Source: Ignatzschineria sp. (GTDB lineage Bacteria > Pseudomonadota > Gammaproteobacteria > Cardiobacteriales > Wohlfahrtiimonadaceae). From it: a stretch of DNA of 9,412 nucleotides. This document shows, in pieces, positions 1 through 6,137 of this stretch (position 1 is its first letter; every line of letters begins with the position of its first letter). The stretch covers positions 1-9,412 of the forward strand of contig JASLEF010000217.1 in the NCBI GenBank assembly GCA_030151245.1, read 5' to 3'. The notes under the pieces were generated by a model that was given only the letters and a program-made list of their open reading frames with translations, searched no databases and was not told the DNA's origin. Both the position numbers and the translations under genes were made by a program.

Positions 1-1
1 T

Positions 2-697
2 CAGCCTTCTGAAAATAGAGGATATCTCTATTACTCTAATGAATTACTCACCGCTTTAATTTCAGCAGTGAGTGAAAAAGGATTCCACCCGCACATGCAT
101 ACCGTGGCAGATGGCGCAATAGAAGTCACTTTGGATGCAATTGAAGTTATGCGCGGCAAACTACCAGGAAAAGATATTCGTCCAAGCCTTGCTCATAATG
201 AATTAACCTCTCCCCATCAATATAAGCGCTTTAAAGAGCTTGGCGCAATCCCTTGTTTATCATTCCAATGGGCCGGATATAGCCAAGAATTTGCGGATGA
301 TATTCGCAATATTCTTGGAGATGAACGTTTTGAAAATCTCGAGCCTGCAGGAAAATTCTATGATGCCGGCATTCGCGTGGCTTTTGGTAGTGACTGGCCA
401 ATTGATCCCCTTAATGAATGGTATGACTTTAAAGTTGCCCTCACCCGTAAAGGTGACGATAGTTATCCTCGATTAGACACCGATAGAGATGTCACTTTAA
501 ATGAAGTTCTTCGCTCGGCAACTATTGATGCGGCATATATGATTGCAGCAGATCAATACGTAGGGTCGTTAGAGCCCGGTAAATTTGCAGACTACATCAT
601 TCTTGACCGAGATCTTTTTAAAGGTACTCCGGCAGATATTGAAAATGTGAAAGTTTTGAAAACCTTCATTGGTGGGCTAGAAGTTTATACTGCTTAA
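2..697 (+). CDS. YtcJ-type amidohydrolase (amidohydrolase family 3), C-terminal part, cut by left edge
   Basis: The frame is open from base 2 to the TAA at 695-697, so these 231 residues are the C-terminal part of a longer protein. The GTG at 68 lies inside the domain and is not a start. The family consists of cytoplasmic metal-dependent hydrolases of about 530-630 residues that act on amide or imide bonds. Visible family marks, numbered from the edge, are HTVAD at 33-37 (equivalent of HaiGDrA, metal-ligand His33), LAHNE with His65, and FGSDWP with the catalytic Asp at about 131. The C-terminus has the usual SLEPGKFADYIILDRD strand that rebuilds the outer beta-sandwich. The substrate cannot be read from this part. 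Members of this family are often annotated as exoenzymes or as deacetylase-like proteins, without proof. The next gene on this strand is 1.1 kb away behind a hairpin, so transcription probably ends here. Family call is firm; function is open. Confidence 0.9.
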   Translation, partial: QPSENRGYLYYSNELLTALISAVSEKGFHPHMHTVADGAIEVTLDAIEVMRGKLPGKDIRPSLAHNELTSPHQYKRFKELGAIPCLSFQWAGYSQEFADDIRNILGDERFENLEPAGKFYDAGIRVAFGSDWPIDPLNEWYDFKVALTRKGDDSYPRLDTDRDVTLNEVLRSATIDAAYMIAADQYVGSLEPGKFADYIILDRDLFKGTPADIENVKVLKTFIGGLEVYTA

Positions 698-821
698 CTT
701 AAGAAAGAGATAAGTGTAGAGATAAAACTTCAATAATCATTTCAATAAAAAAAATATTTAAATGAGCAATGAGCAATTTATGAGAGTTACTCTACCTGCA
801 AAATTAAGTTGTTATAAAATT

Positions 822-847
822 AAAAGCTAGCACCCTTGCTAGCTTTT
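822..847 (+). terminator. Hairpin terminator after the amidohydrolase
   Basis: A perfect 10-bp stem (AAAAGCTAGC at 822-831 with GCTAGCTTTT at 838-847) encloses a 6-base loop. The right arm ends in four Ts. The T-tract is short, so termination may be only moderate, and the symmetry allows function in both directions. It lies 125 bases after the amidohydrolase stop. Confidence 0.75.
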
Positions 848-906
848 ACACATTATCAAGTAATTCGTAATGAATAATAATATCCCTTTGAAAGATATCC
901 CTTTAA

Positions 907-1022
907 AAGGGAGAATTGTATGGTACGCGCCTTTAAAGCTCTATTCGCAAATAACGCAGCTTTTCGAGCAGTAGCCTTTCACCATTGTGACAGTTCCCTT
1001 TGCTCAAACAAGTATCTCCCTT
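907..1022. other. Paired, GC-richer island; possible structured RNA or remnant of a repeat element
   Basis: The ends are complementary: AAGGGAGA (907-914) with TCTCCCTT (1015-1022). Inside are AAAGCT (935-940) with AGCTTT (958-963), GAGCA (966-970) with TGCTC (1001-1005), and TCAC (979-982) with GTGA (987-990). These stems nest without conflict into a multi-branched fold. By hand count the stretch is about 43% GC, clearly above the surrounding AT-rich spacer. I do not recognise the family. It could be a small RNA on either strand, a remnant of a repeat or transposon, or the small ORF that overlaps it. No gene follows closely on either strand, which argues against a riboswitch. Confidence 0.3.
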
Positions 1023-1030
1023 ATCTTTAG
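920..1030 (+). CDS. Possible 36-residue small protein
   Basis: The ORF starts at ATG 920 and ends at TAG 1028-1030. A good Shine-Dalgarno stretch (AAGGGAG, 907-913) lies 6 bases before the ATG. The peptide begins MVRAFKALFANNAAFRAVAF and then carries HHCDSSLC. It has no membrane helix, signal peptide or known domain. The same bases form the nested pairing at 907-1022, and the apparent Shine-Dalgarno is the left arm of the outer stem. The ORF may therefore be accidental. There is no clear promoter, and no neighbour suggests a role. Confidence 0.2.
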   Translation: MVRAFKALFANNAAFRAVAFHHCDSSLCSNKYLPYL

Positions 1031-1212
1031 TTTTTCATCATCTGCGATACCGTTCGTCATAAATATTATACGTTATGATGAATAAGTAACTTATTTAAAG
1101 TACCTTAAACCCTTTAAACTTAAAATGCATTAGGAACTATTGAACAGTAAGATATCCCGAGAGATCTCTGAAGGAACTATTTGATTTTAAAAAGACCTAT
1201 GAAATTTTCAAA

Positions 1213-1360
1213 TACCGAGTTTTCCATTTTATTAAAGATTGTCATACCGTAATAATCTTAACCATCAATAGCGACGGCAATAATAACTAATAACAATTAG
1301 CTTAATAAACCTACGGACGATCAAAGAGATGAGTGTCCCTACAAATCATAGAGTATCTTA
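1213..1360 (-). pseudogene. Decayed copy of the 83-residue membrane protein gene at 3511-3762
   Basis: Aligned by hand, 1213-1360 matches 3532-3680 in the same orientation at about 132 of 147 aligned bases. It corresponds to residues 28-77 of the intact protein. The copy is dead: there is one extra base near 1355, two bases are missing between 1287 and 1288, and TTA at 1258-1260 makes a TAA where the intact gene encodes the Leu of YGLDYY. The 5' third, which would include the first membrane segment and start codon, is not recognisable beyond 1360. Neither flank resembles that of the intact gene. The two copies lie on either side of the permease as direct repeats about 2.3 kb apart. Confidence 0.85.
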
Positions 1361-1474
1361 TTGTCAGTGATGTATTGGGGTCCAGTTTTCAATGCTCGAT
1401 AGATCCAAGATCAATGACTAGCTTCATCGGGTTTTATTCTCTGTTTAAAATTGCTTTTCATATCTGTGAATAGA

Positions 1475-1507
1475 AAGCCCTATAATGCTGACAAATAAGC
1501 CCTATAA
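1475..1507. repeat. Two 11-bp direct repeats, 22 bp apart
   Basis: AAGCCCTATAA occurs at 1475-1485 and again at 1497-1507. The 22-bp period is close to two helical turns, which is compatible with a protein binding one face of the DNA. The repeats lie about 340 bases before the permease start. They could also be chance or a leftover of decay. Confidence 0.4.
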
Positions 1508-1545
1508 ACCAACTTATTTGATTTATTTCCTAAATCGCTTTTTCA

Positions 1546-1582
1546 CTAAAAAAAGAATTCTCTGATTTAATTCCTTTTTTAG
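1546..1582. repeat. AT-rich inverted repeat, possible weak terminator
   Basis: The arms at 1546-1559 and 1569-1582 are 14 bases each and pair with one A-C mismatch around a 9-base loop. Both arms carry A or T runs, so a weak terminator in either direction is possible. The stem has few GC pairs and there is no gene end nearby, so this may be only an AT-rich dyad. Confidence 0.3.
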
Positions 1583-1842
1583 CGCTTTTAACCCACTTAT
1601 TTCTAATATTTTTTATTATGTAATGGATGAGTATTGAACAACGCCTCTTTTTTATAGGCTATAAACGGCATAGGCGCTATTGATTTAAATTTTAAAATGT
1701 AAGTAAATGTAAAACAATAGCCCTTCGCAACAATATCCACTAACATGCAAGTTTAAATTTATTTCTTAACCCAATCCCCCAAATAGCTCTCTGAGCCCCT
1801 TATCATGAAGTCTCAATAGACCTCTTTTAGGAGATGATAATA

Positions 1843-3231
1843 ATGACAAACCCGGCAATGAACCGCGTGTTAACAACCCCCGTTTTAATTGTTTTTGGCC
1901 TTGCCTATATGGTTCCCCTTGGAATATTTACCACCTATGGACAAGTGACTGTTCTGAGTCAAGGGCATTTGCCTATTGCCTATATTATTACGCTAGTCAT
2001 GATTTTTTTTACAGCGCTTAGCTATTGCCGTATGTCGACCTATCTACCACTATCAGGCTCAGCTTACTCTTATACTCAAAGAACCTTTGGTCCTATTATA
2101 GGATTCTCCATTGGTTGGGTACAGATACTCGATTATCTTTTCCTACCCATCGTAAACTATGTTGTCTTGGGACTTTACCTACATGAAGCTTTCCCCTTCA
2201 TTCCGGCGTGGGGCTTTATCTTAGGGGCTTTAATATCCGTGACCGCTTTAAATTATATTGGGGTACGTTTGGTCACGCCAATCAATCTTTTCCTGATAAC
2301 CTTACAAGTTATTTTTATTGGTTTATTTATCTTCTTAAGTTTTAAAGGAGCAGACCTCACTCCTGAGAATCTTATTGAACCACTAAATCCTTCCGGCAAT
2401 GAGATGGCGGGACTCCTCTCTGGGGCTGCAGTGCTCTGTTTAGCCTTTTTAGGATTTGATGCAATCGCCACAATGGCCGAAGAGACCAAAAATGCGTCAA
2501 AAACATTACCAAGAGCAATTATGCTAACTGTCGTCATCGCTGGTGCAATCTTCTTAATGGTCTCTTTTGTCTCTAATATTTCATATCCTCAATGGCAGGA
2601 CTTTATCCCTATTGATCGCCAAGATACAGCTAGTTTAGACGTTATTAATCGTGTAGGAGATAAGAGTGGTTTTGGTGGAAAACTGCTTTCAGATCTCTTC
2701 TTAGCCGCCTATCTTACTGGCGTCTATGCTTCAGCAATGACTTCACAAACAAGTGTCTCTAGGATTCTATTTGCCATGGGGCGTGAAGGTGTTTTACCTC
2801 GTAAAATTTTCTATAATCTTCACCCTAAATTTCATACGCCACATTTGGCGTTACTCTGTGTTGCGACATTTTCTCTTATTGCGCTTTTTATTCCCTTAAA
2901 TCTTGTTGTATCGATGATTAGCTTTGGGGCATTAGTTGCCTTTACTTCCGTCAATGCGTGCGTCATAAAAAGTCATCTACTGACACAGGCAAAAGAAAAC
3001 TACAATATCAAAGGGTTTCTCTCTTATGGAGTATTACCACTAATTGGAATGTGTCTTACTATTTGGCTATGGATCAATCTTGATATTCATGCCATGACCA
3101 TAGGACTCATTTGGTTTACGATAGGCATCTCATATCTGCTCTATATTACAAAGTTTTTTAAACAACCTGTCCCCGAAATTGGACATGATGAGATTGATGA
3201 AATTATTCGCGCTCGTGAAGAGGATCTGTAA
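1843..3231 (+). CDS. APC-family permease, PuuP-like (putative putrescine or amino-acid importer)
   Basis: This is a 462-residue inner-membrane transporter of the APC superfamily with about 12 membrane helices. It follows E. coli PuuP (putrescine importer, 461 residues) closely from memory: GLAY..P near 19-24, SGSAYSYTQR at 71-80, ILDYLFLPIVN at 95-105, AFLGFDAI at 201-208, the APC signature EETKNASKTLPRA at 213-225, and SVSRILFAMGR in the second half. The ATG at 1834 touches the AGGAG at 1829-1833 and cannot use it. The ATG at 1843 sits 9 bases behind it and is taken as the start. Polyamine or amino-acid uptake by cation symport is inferred from the family; the substrate is unproven. No catabolic gene for such a substrate is adjacent. 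The gene appears monocistronic, with a long spacer before it and a terminator after. Confidence 0.9.
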   Translation: MTNPAMNRVLTTPVLIVFGLAYMVPLGIFTTYGQVTVLSQGHLPIAYIITLVMIFFTALSYCRMSTYLPLSGSAYSYTQRTFGPIIGFSIGWVQILDYLFLPIVNYVVLGLYLHEAFPFIPAWGFILGALISVTALNYIGVRLVTPINLFLITLQVIFIGLFIFLSFKGADLTPENLIEPLNPSGNEMAGLLSGAAVLCLAFLGFDAIATMAEETKNASKTLPRAIMLTVVIAGAIFLMVSFVSNISYPQWQDFIPIDRQDTASLDVINRVGDKSGFGGKLLSDLFLAAYLTGVYASAMTSQTSVSRILFAMGREGVLPRKIFYNLHPKFHTPHLALLCVATFSLIALFIPLNLVVSMISFGALVAFTSVNACVIKSHLLTQAKENYNIKGFLSYGVLPLIGMCLTIWLWINLDIHAMTIGLIWFTIGISYLLYITKFFKQPVPEIGHDEIDEIIRAREEDL

Positions 3232-3358
3232 AAATTCCTCTAATGACAAATCTAGGATAGATCACAACTTGAATTTATTACTCAAATGCTTGGAACAAGT
3301 TTCCTCATTATCGAGCCCATTAGTTGAAAAGACCTTTTCCATAGATCAGCCTCAAAAC

Positions 3359-3388
3359 AAAAGCCTTTAGATCTTCTAAAGGCTTTTT
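3359..3388 (+). terminator. Strong intrinsic terminator after the permease
   Basis: A perfect 12-bp stem (3359-3370 with 3376-3387) has a 5-base loop and ends in TTTTT, about 130 bases after the permease stop. The opposite strand carries T-rich sequence behind the stem as well, so it may also end transcription coming from the 83-residue gene at 3511-3762. Confidence 0.9.
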
Positions 3389-3510
3389 CTACTCTTCTAC
3401 TCTCCTAAAGCTGTATTCAGTCATCTAATCATTTCTTAAATTCCCAAGAGATGGATCCAGACTTTTTGTCAGATTAAAATAGATGTTTTTAGCATGACAG
3501 ATTCATAATG

Positions 3511-3762
3511 TTATGACGACTCGCCTTTATGTACCGAGCTTTCCGTTTTATTAAAGATTGTCACACCGTAATAATCTAAACCATAAATAGCGACGGCAAT
3601 AAAAACAATAATGACAATCAGCTTAATAAAACTACTGACGATAAAAGAGAAGAATCTCCCTACAAATCGTAGAGTACTTAATGCTAAAAGAAGTAATACT
3701 GCTATCACTACAATTTCCAAAACAGACGTCCTTCTTATAATGATTGAAATCAAGGAATACAT
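3511..3762 (-). CDS. Small two-helix membrane protein, 83 residues, unknown function
   Basis: I do not recognise a family. The protein has a short N-terminus, a hydrophobic segment at about 14-34 (VLEIVVIAVLLLLALSTLRFV) and a second at about 38-67, with Arg and Lys between them. A short polar C-terminal tail (NKTESSVHKGESS) follows. It is probably an inner-membrane protein. The start is the ATG at 3760-3762, with only a weak GAG-type ribosome site before it. It lies 91 bases downstream of the LysR gene on the same strand and could be read from that transcript or from a weak promoter in the gap. Conservation of the reading frame is supported indirectly: a related copy at 1213-1360 has lost its frame, while this one has not. 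Confidence 0.7.
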   Translation of the reverse strand: MYSLISIIIRRTSVLEIVVIAVLLLLALSTLRFVGRFFSFIVSSFIKLIVIIVFIAVAIYGLDYYGVTIFNKTESSVHKGESS

Positions 3763-3790
3763 TCACTCAACGCGAATGATGAAGGCTAAT

Positions 3791-3820
3791 ATTCTAATCT
3801 ATTTTTGAAAAAACCGATAA
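3791..3820 (-). promoter_or_regulatory. Possible promoter for the 83-residue membrane protein
   Basis: On the minus strand TTATCG (3815-3820) is followed after 18 bases by TAGAAT (3791-3796). The -10 matches the sigma-70 consensus at 5 of 6 positions, but the -35 is poor. In such AT-rich DNA this may be chance. Confidence 0.25.
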
Positions 3821-3853
3821 AAAGAAGAATACATTACTCTAAATTATCCCCGC

Positions 3854-4741
3854 TTAAAACCGATAAAATGGCGAAATAGCATCGTCTTTTGCCAAATCAA
3901 TCGTTTCTACGAAAGCTTGGAGGACAGGACTCACTTCTTCATTTCCTCGATAGATAAATGTTGTGGTAATTTCACTATATTTTGCCGGCAATTCATGGCA
4001 ATGAATCAATCCCGTTTTTTCATAATGTGCGACCGCTGAATAAGGAACAAATGCAATACCGAGTCCAGAAATAACACTCCCTAAAGTGGTTTCTAAAGTT
4101 CCTAGTTCCATATTTTTTGTTAAATCTCGACCGATAGATTTTAACCACTCTTGGAATTTTGCACGATAACCACAACCATCACTAAATGTTAACAAGGGTC
4201 TTTCTAAAAGCTCTGATAAATCCTCAACATGACGATCAGCAATAAGTACAAGCTTTTCTTCAAAAACATCGACTTCTGTTAACTCAGGATGACTGGTTAA
4301 ACGGCTTTTAGTGACAAAAGCGCCATCTAATTTATAATTGAGAACCTTATCTCGTAATTCTGTTGTCACGCCAGTCGCTAATCTTAAGTCTACACTTGAA
4401 TAGTTTTTATTAAATTTGGACAAAATGAGAGGCAATTTAATCACCGTCTCGACAGAAGCTATCTCTAACTTTCCAACCGGCTGACCACCTGAACGAGCGA
4501 CTTGCATCATTTTATCCGAGAGCTCAATAATCTTATAAGCAATATCAATTAAAACCTTACCTTCAGGTGTTAATTGCATACCTTGTTTACTTCTAAAAAA
4601 AAGGACAACATTTAAATCCTCTTCCAACTTTTGAATTCGTGAGCTCACGTTAGATTGCACATAATTCAAAGCTTTTGCTGCATGGCTGATTGACCCAAGT
4701 TCTGCTACTTTTACAAAAATTCGTAAATCACGACCGTTCAT
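3854..4741 (-). CDS. LysR-type transcriptional regulator divergent from the EamA exporter
   Basis: This is a 295-residue cytoplasmic DNA-binding regulator of normal LysR length. The N-terminal winged helix-turn-helix spans about 3-62 (DLRIFVKVAELGSISHAAKA, then SNVSSRIQKLEEDL and LTPEG). It is followed by a linker helix and an effector-binding domain from about 88 to 290. A TTG-independent earlier ATG at 4751-4753 is in frame but has no ribosome site. The ATG at 4739-4741 has GGAG six to seven bases upstream and fits the family's usual start, so it is preferred. The gene is divergent from the exporter at 5045, the classic arrangement in which the LysR protein activates its neighbour and represses itself. 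The effector is unknown, perhaps a substrate of the exporter. A minus-strand promoter with near-perfect hexamers lies at 4840-4868. No terminator is seen before the next gene. Confidence 0.93.
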   Translation of the reverse strand: MNGRDLRIFVKVAELGSISHAAKALNYVQSNVSSRIQKLEEDLNVVLFFRSKQGMQLTPEGKVLIDIAYKIIELSDKMMQVARSGGQPVGKLEIASVETVIKLPLILSKFNKNYSSVDLRLATGVTTELRDKVLNYKLDGAFVTKSRLTSHPELTEVDVFEEKLVLIADRHVEDLSELLERPLLTFSDGCGYRAKFQEWLKSIGRDLTKNMELGTLETTLGSVISGLGIAFVPYSAVAHYEKTGLIHCHELPAKYSEITTTFIYRGNEEVSPVLQAFVETIDLAKDDAISPFYRF

Positions 4742-4839
4742 TTTTCTCTCCATGATCCATTAAACAATCACCCTTTTCAGGATTTTGCTAATTTGTTAAC
4801 CCTTAAAGTGGCGCTCATTTTTTAATTGCGAGTTTCTGC

Positions 4840-4868
4840 ATTATATATATCACTAAAAATGATCTCAA
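4840..4868 (-). promoter_or_regulatory. Sigma-70 promoter of the LysR gene
   Basis: On the minus strand TTGAGA (4863-4868) is followed after exactly 17 bases by TATAAT (4840-4845). Transcription would begin near 4833 and leave a leader of about 90 bases before the ATG at 4741. One proposed LysR operator (4849-4863) lies in the spacer and would allow autorepression. Confidence 0.75.
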
Positions 4869-4895
4869 CCAATATTATTAATCGTTTTACAAGAT
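4849..4895. promoter_or_regulatory. Putative LysR operators: two ATC-N9-GAT dyads
   Basis: ATC-N9-GAT occurs at 4849-4863 and again at 4881-4895. Each fits the T-N11-A pattern of LysR-type regulators. The centres are 32 bp apart, about three helical turns. Relative to the proposed exporter promoter at 4886-4914 (start near 4921) the centres fall near -65 and -33, the usual positions of recognition and activation sites. The first dyad also overlaps the LysR promoter. The motif is short and was found after the fact, so this is inference. Confidence 0.45.
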
Positions 4896-4914
4896 ATACA
4901 AAGCAGATTAAAGT
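4886..4914 (+). promoter_or_regulatory. Candidate promoter of the EamA exporter
   Basis: TTTACA (4886-4891) and TAAAGT (4909-4914) are separated by 17 bases and match the consensus at 5 and 4 positions. The -35 overlaps the second ATC-N9-GAT dyad, as expected for an activator-dependent promoter. The leader would be about 124 bases. A second candidate closer to the gene is TTGGAA (4967-4972) with TATGCA (4989-4994), spacing 16. Confidence 0.4.
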
Positions 4915-5044
4915 AGACAACATCCACAAGAGAAGGATCAGGTACTCTACTTGCTTCTTAATACAGTTGGAAATTTCTCAATTAAAATTATGCATATTCC
5001 CACCACCGTAATTCATTAAAATATTAAAAATGGAGTGATATATC

Positions 5045-6067
5045 ATGGCAAGCCGTCAAAATTTACTATATGGCGCGTTATTACTGATTATTGCAAGCGC
5101 ATCATGGGGCGCAATGTTTCCTGTTGCCGCGGAGATCTTTAAGGTCATCAACCCATTTTACTTCACACTGCTACGATATCTTCCTGTTGCAATACTACTC
5201 TCTTTAATTCTCTACTTTAAAGAAGGTGCTAATGCTTTTAAAACTGAAGGTCACACCTTTATGATCTGGTTTTTCGGCTCTATGGGCTTTACGGTCTATA
5301 ACCTTCTCATTTTTATAGGTCAAGATCAGCTCGGTGATCCAGGAGTATTAATTGCCTCGATTATGGAAGCCTCTGTTCCGATTATCTCGGCAATGGTGAT
5401 GTGGGCTTATTATCGTGCAAGGCCTAGTAATTTCACTTTAGGAACCATACTGATTGCATTTGTCGGGGTTCTATTTGTCGTCACCAACGGTGATTTTTCA
5501 ACCATTTTTGGCGGAGGACGTCTTTTCCCACTATTTTTACTCTTCTTGGCGGCATTAGGTTGGGCGCTCTATACCATTGGGGGGTCACGTTTACCGAAAT
5601 GGTCTGTACTACGTTACTCTACGCTCTCCATTATCTATGGCATGGGAACTACCTTGATCGTGGTCATTGCCGGAACAGTAATGGGAAAAATTGAAGTTCC
5701 TACTGTCACCGAAATTATTTCAGTGAAGTATCACCTCCTTTTCATGATTTTATTACCGGGCTTATTTGCACTCTTAGGCTGGAATAAAGGGGTGCAGATC
5801 TTAACCCCCATCAATGCGGTACTCTTTATTAACCTCGCCCCCGTTACCACAATCATTATTCGTATGATTCAAGGTCATATCATTCAGCCATTCGAGCTTA
5901 TTGGGGTTGTCATCGTCTGCAGTATGATTATCGCCAATAACTTACATAATCGTTATTTACATCGTAAGGCGGCAGCTCAAAAGCGCTCGCATCAAAAGAT
6001 TGTCACAACTAAAAAAGAGGAAACGTTAAACGCCTCCTTAGAGACCTTAGATCCCGCAAGATATTAA
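5045..6067 (+). CDS. EamA-family (drug/metabolite transporter) exporter
   Basis: This 340-residue protein has ten hydrophobic segments made of two EamA repeats (about 8-145 and 160-295). The first repeat opens with the family-typical ASASWGAMFPVA near 17-28 and LRYLPVAI at 43-50. The second ends in ALLGWNKGVQILTPINAVLF followed by NLAPVTTII. A basic, hydrophilic tail of about 45 residues follows the last helix. Such proteins sit in the inner membrane and export amino acids, metabolites or drugs; this substrate is not readable. The ATG at 5045 has GGAG (5032-5035) nine bases upstream. The gene is divergent from the LysR gene at 4741, which probably controls it. The methyltransferase starts 70 bases downstream behind a hairpin and may share its transcript. 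Confidence 0.92.
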   Translation: MASRQNLLYGALLLIIASASWGAMFPVAAEIFKVINPFYFTLLRYLPVAILLSLILYFKEGANAFKTEGHTFMIWFFGSMGFTVYNLLIFIGQDQLGDPGVLIASIMEASVPIISAMVMWAYYRARPSNFTLGTILIAFVGVLFVVTNGDFSTIFGGGRLFPLFLLFLAALGWALYTIGGSRLPKWSVLRYSTLSIIYGMGTTLIVVIAGTVMGKIEVPTVTEIISVKYHLLFMILLPGLFALLGWNKGVQILTPINAVLFINLAPVTTIIIRMIQGHIIQPFELIGVVIVCSMIIANNLHNRYLHRKAAAQKRSHQKIVTTKKEETLNASLETLDPARY

Positions 6068-6099
6068 AACTTGCACCCTGATCCTCTAAAGATTACATT

Positions 6100-6136
6100 A
6101 AGCCCTCACCCGTTATTAATTAATGAATGAGGGCTT
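6100..6136 (+). promoter_or_regulatory. Hairpin between exporter and methyltransferase that contains the ribosome binding site
   Basis: AAGCCCTCA (6100-6108) pairs perfectly with TGAGGGCTT (6128-6136) around a 19-base loop. The right arm contains the GAGGG (6129-6133) that serves the methyltransferase ATG at 6138. When folded, it would hide this site. The T-tract behind it is short (TTTAT), so it is at best a partial terminator for the exporter. It could act as a terminator, a translational brake, or both. Confidence 0.55.
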
Positions 6137-6137
6137 T

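Larger units (their letters stand above)
1363..1842. other. Long AT-rich spacer upstream of the permease
   Basis: No frame on either strand gives a recognisable protein here. I see an 11-bp direct repeat (1475-1485 and 1497-1507), an AT-rich inverted repeat (1546-1582), and TTTAAATT runs near 1684 and 1753. A TATAAT lies at 1481-1486 but has no matching -35 hexamer at 16-18 bases. The permease promoter must lie in this stretch or further upstream, but I cannot place it. Because the stretch follows a pseudogene, it may be further decayed sequence. Confidence 0.5.

Noticed and set aside
240..476. 78-codon ORF inside the amidohydrolase
   Set aside because: It lies in another frame of a clearly conserved domain and shows no family features.
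68..697. GTG at 68 as the start of a 209-residue amidohydrolase
   Set aside because: The frame continues open to base 2 with sensible sequence, and the GTG falls inside the conserved domain with no ribosome site. The gene is cut by the window edge.
974..1004. Cobalamin-riboswitch-like pieces on the minus strand (AAAGGGAA and GGTGAAA)
   Set aside because: The remaining conserved core, including the CCCGC and ACTGT segments, is absent, the spacing is wrong, and no suitable gene follows on that strand.
2253..2537. 94-codon minus-strand ORF inside the permease
   Set aside because: It is antisense to conserved transporter sequence and has no ribosome site or recognisable domain.
3179..3370. 63-codon ORF over the permease end
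   Set aside because: It overlaps the permease 3' end and runs into the terminator stem; low-complexity product.
3611..3808. 65-codon plus-strand ORF opposite the 83-residue gene
   Set aside because: It is antisense to the membrane-protein gene, whose hydrophobic pattern and paralogue make that strand the better choice.
4826..5011. 61-codon ORF in the LysR/exporter spacer
   Set aside because: It has no ribosome site, covers the proposed promoters and operators, and has a composition typical of translated spacer.
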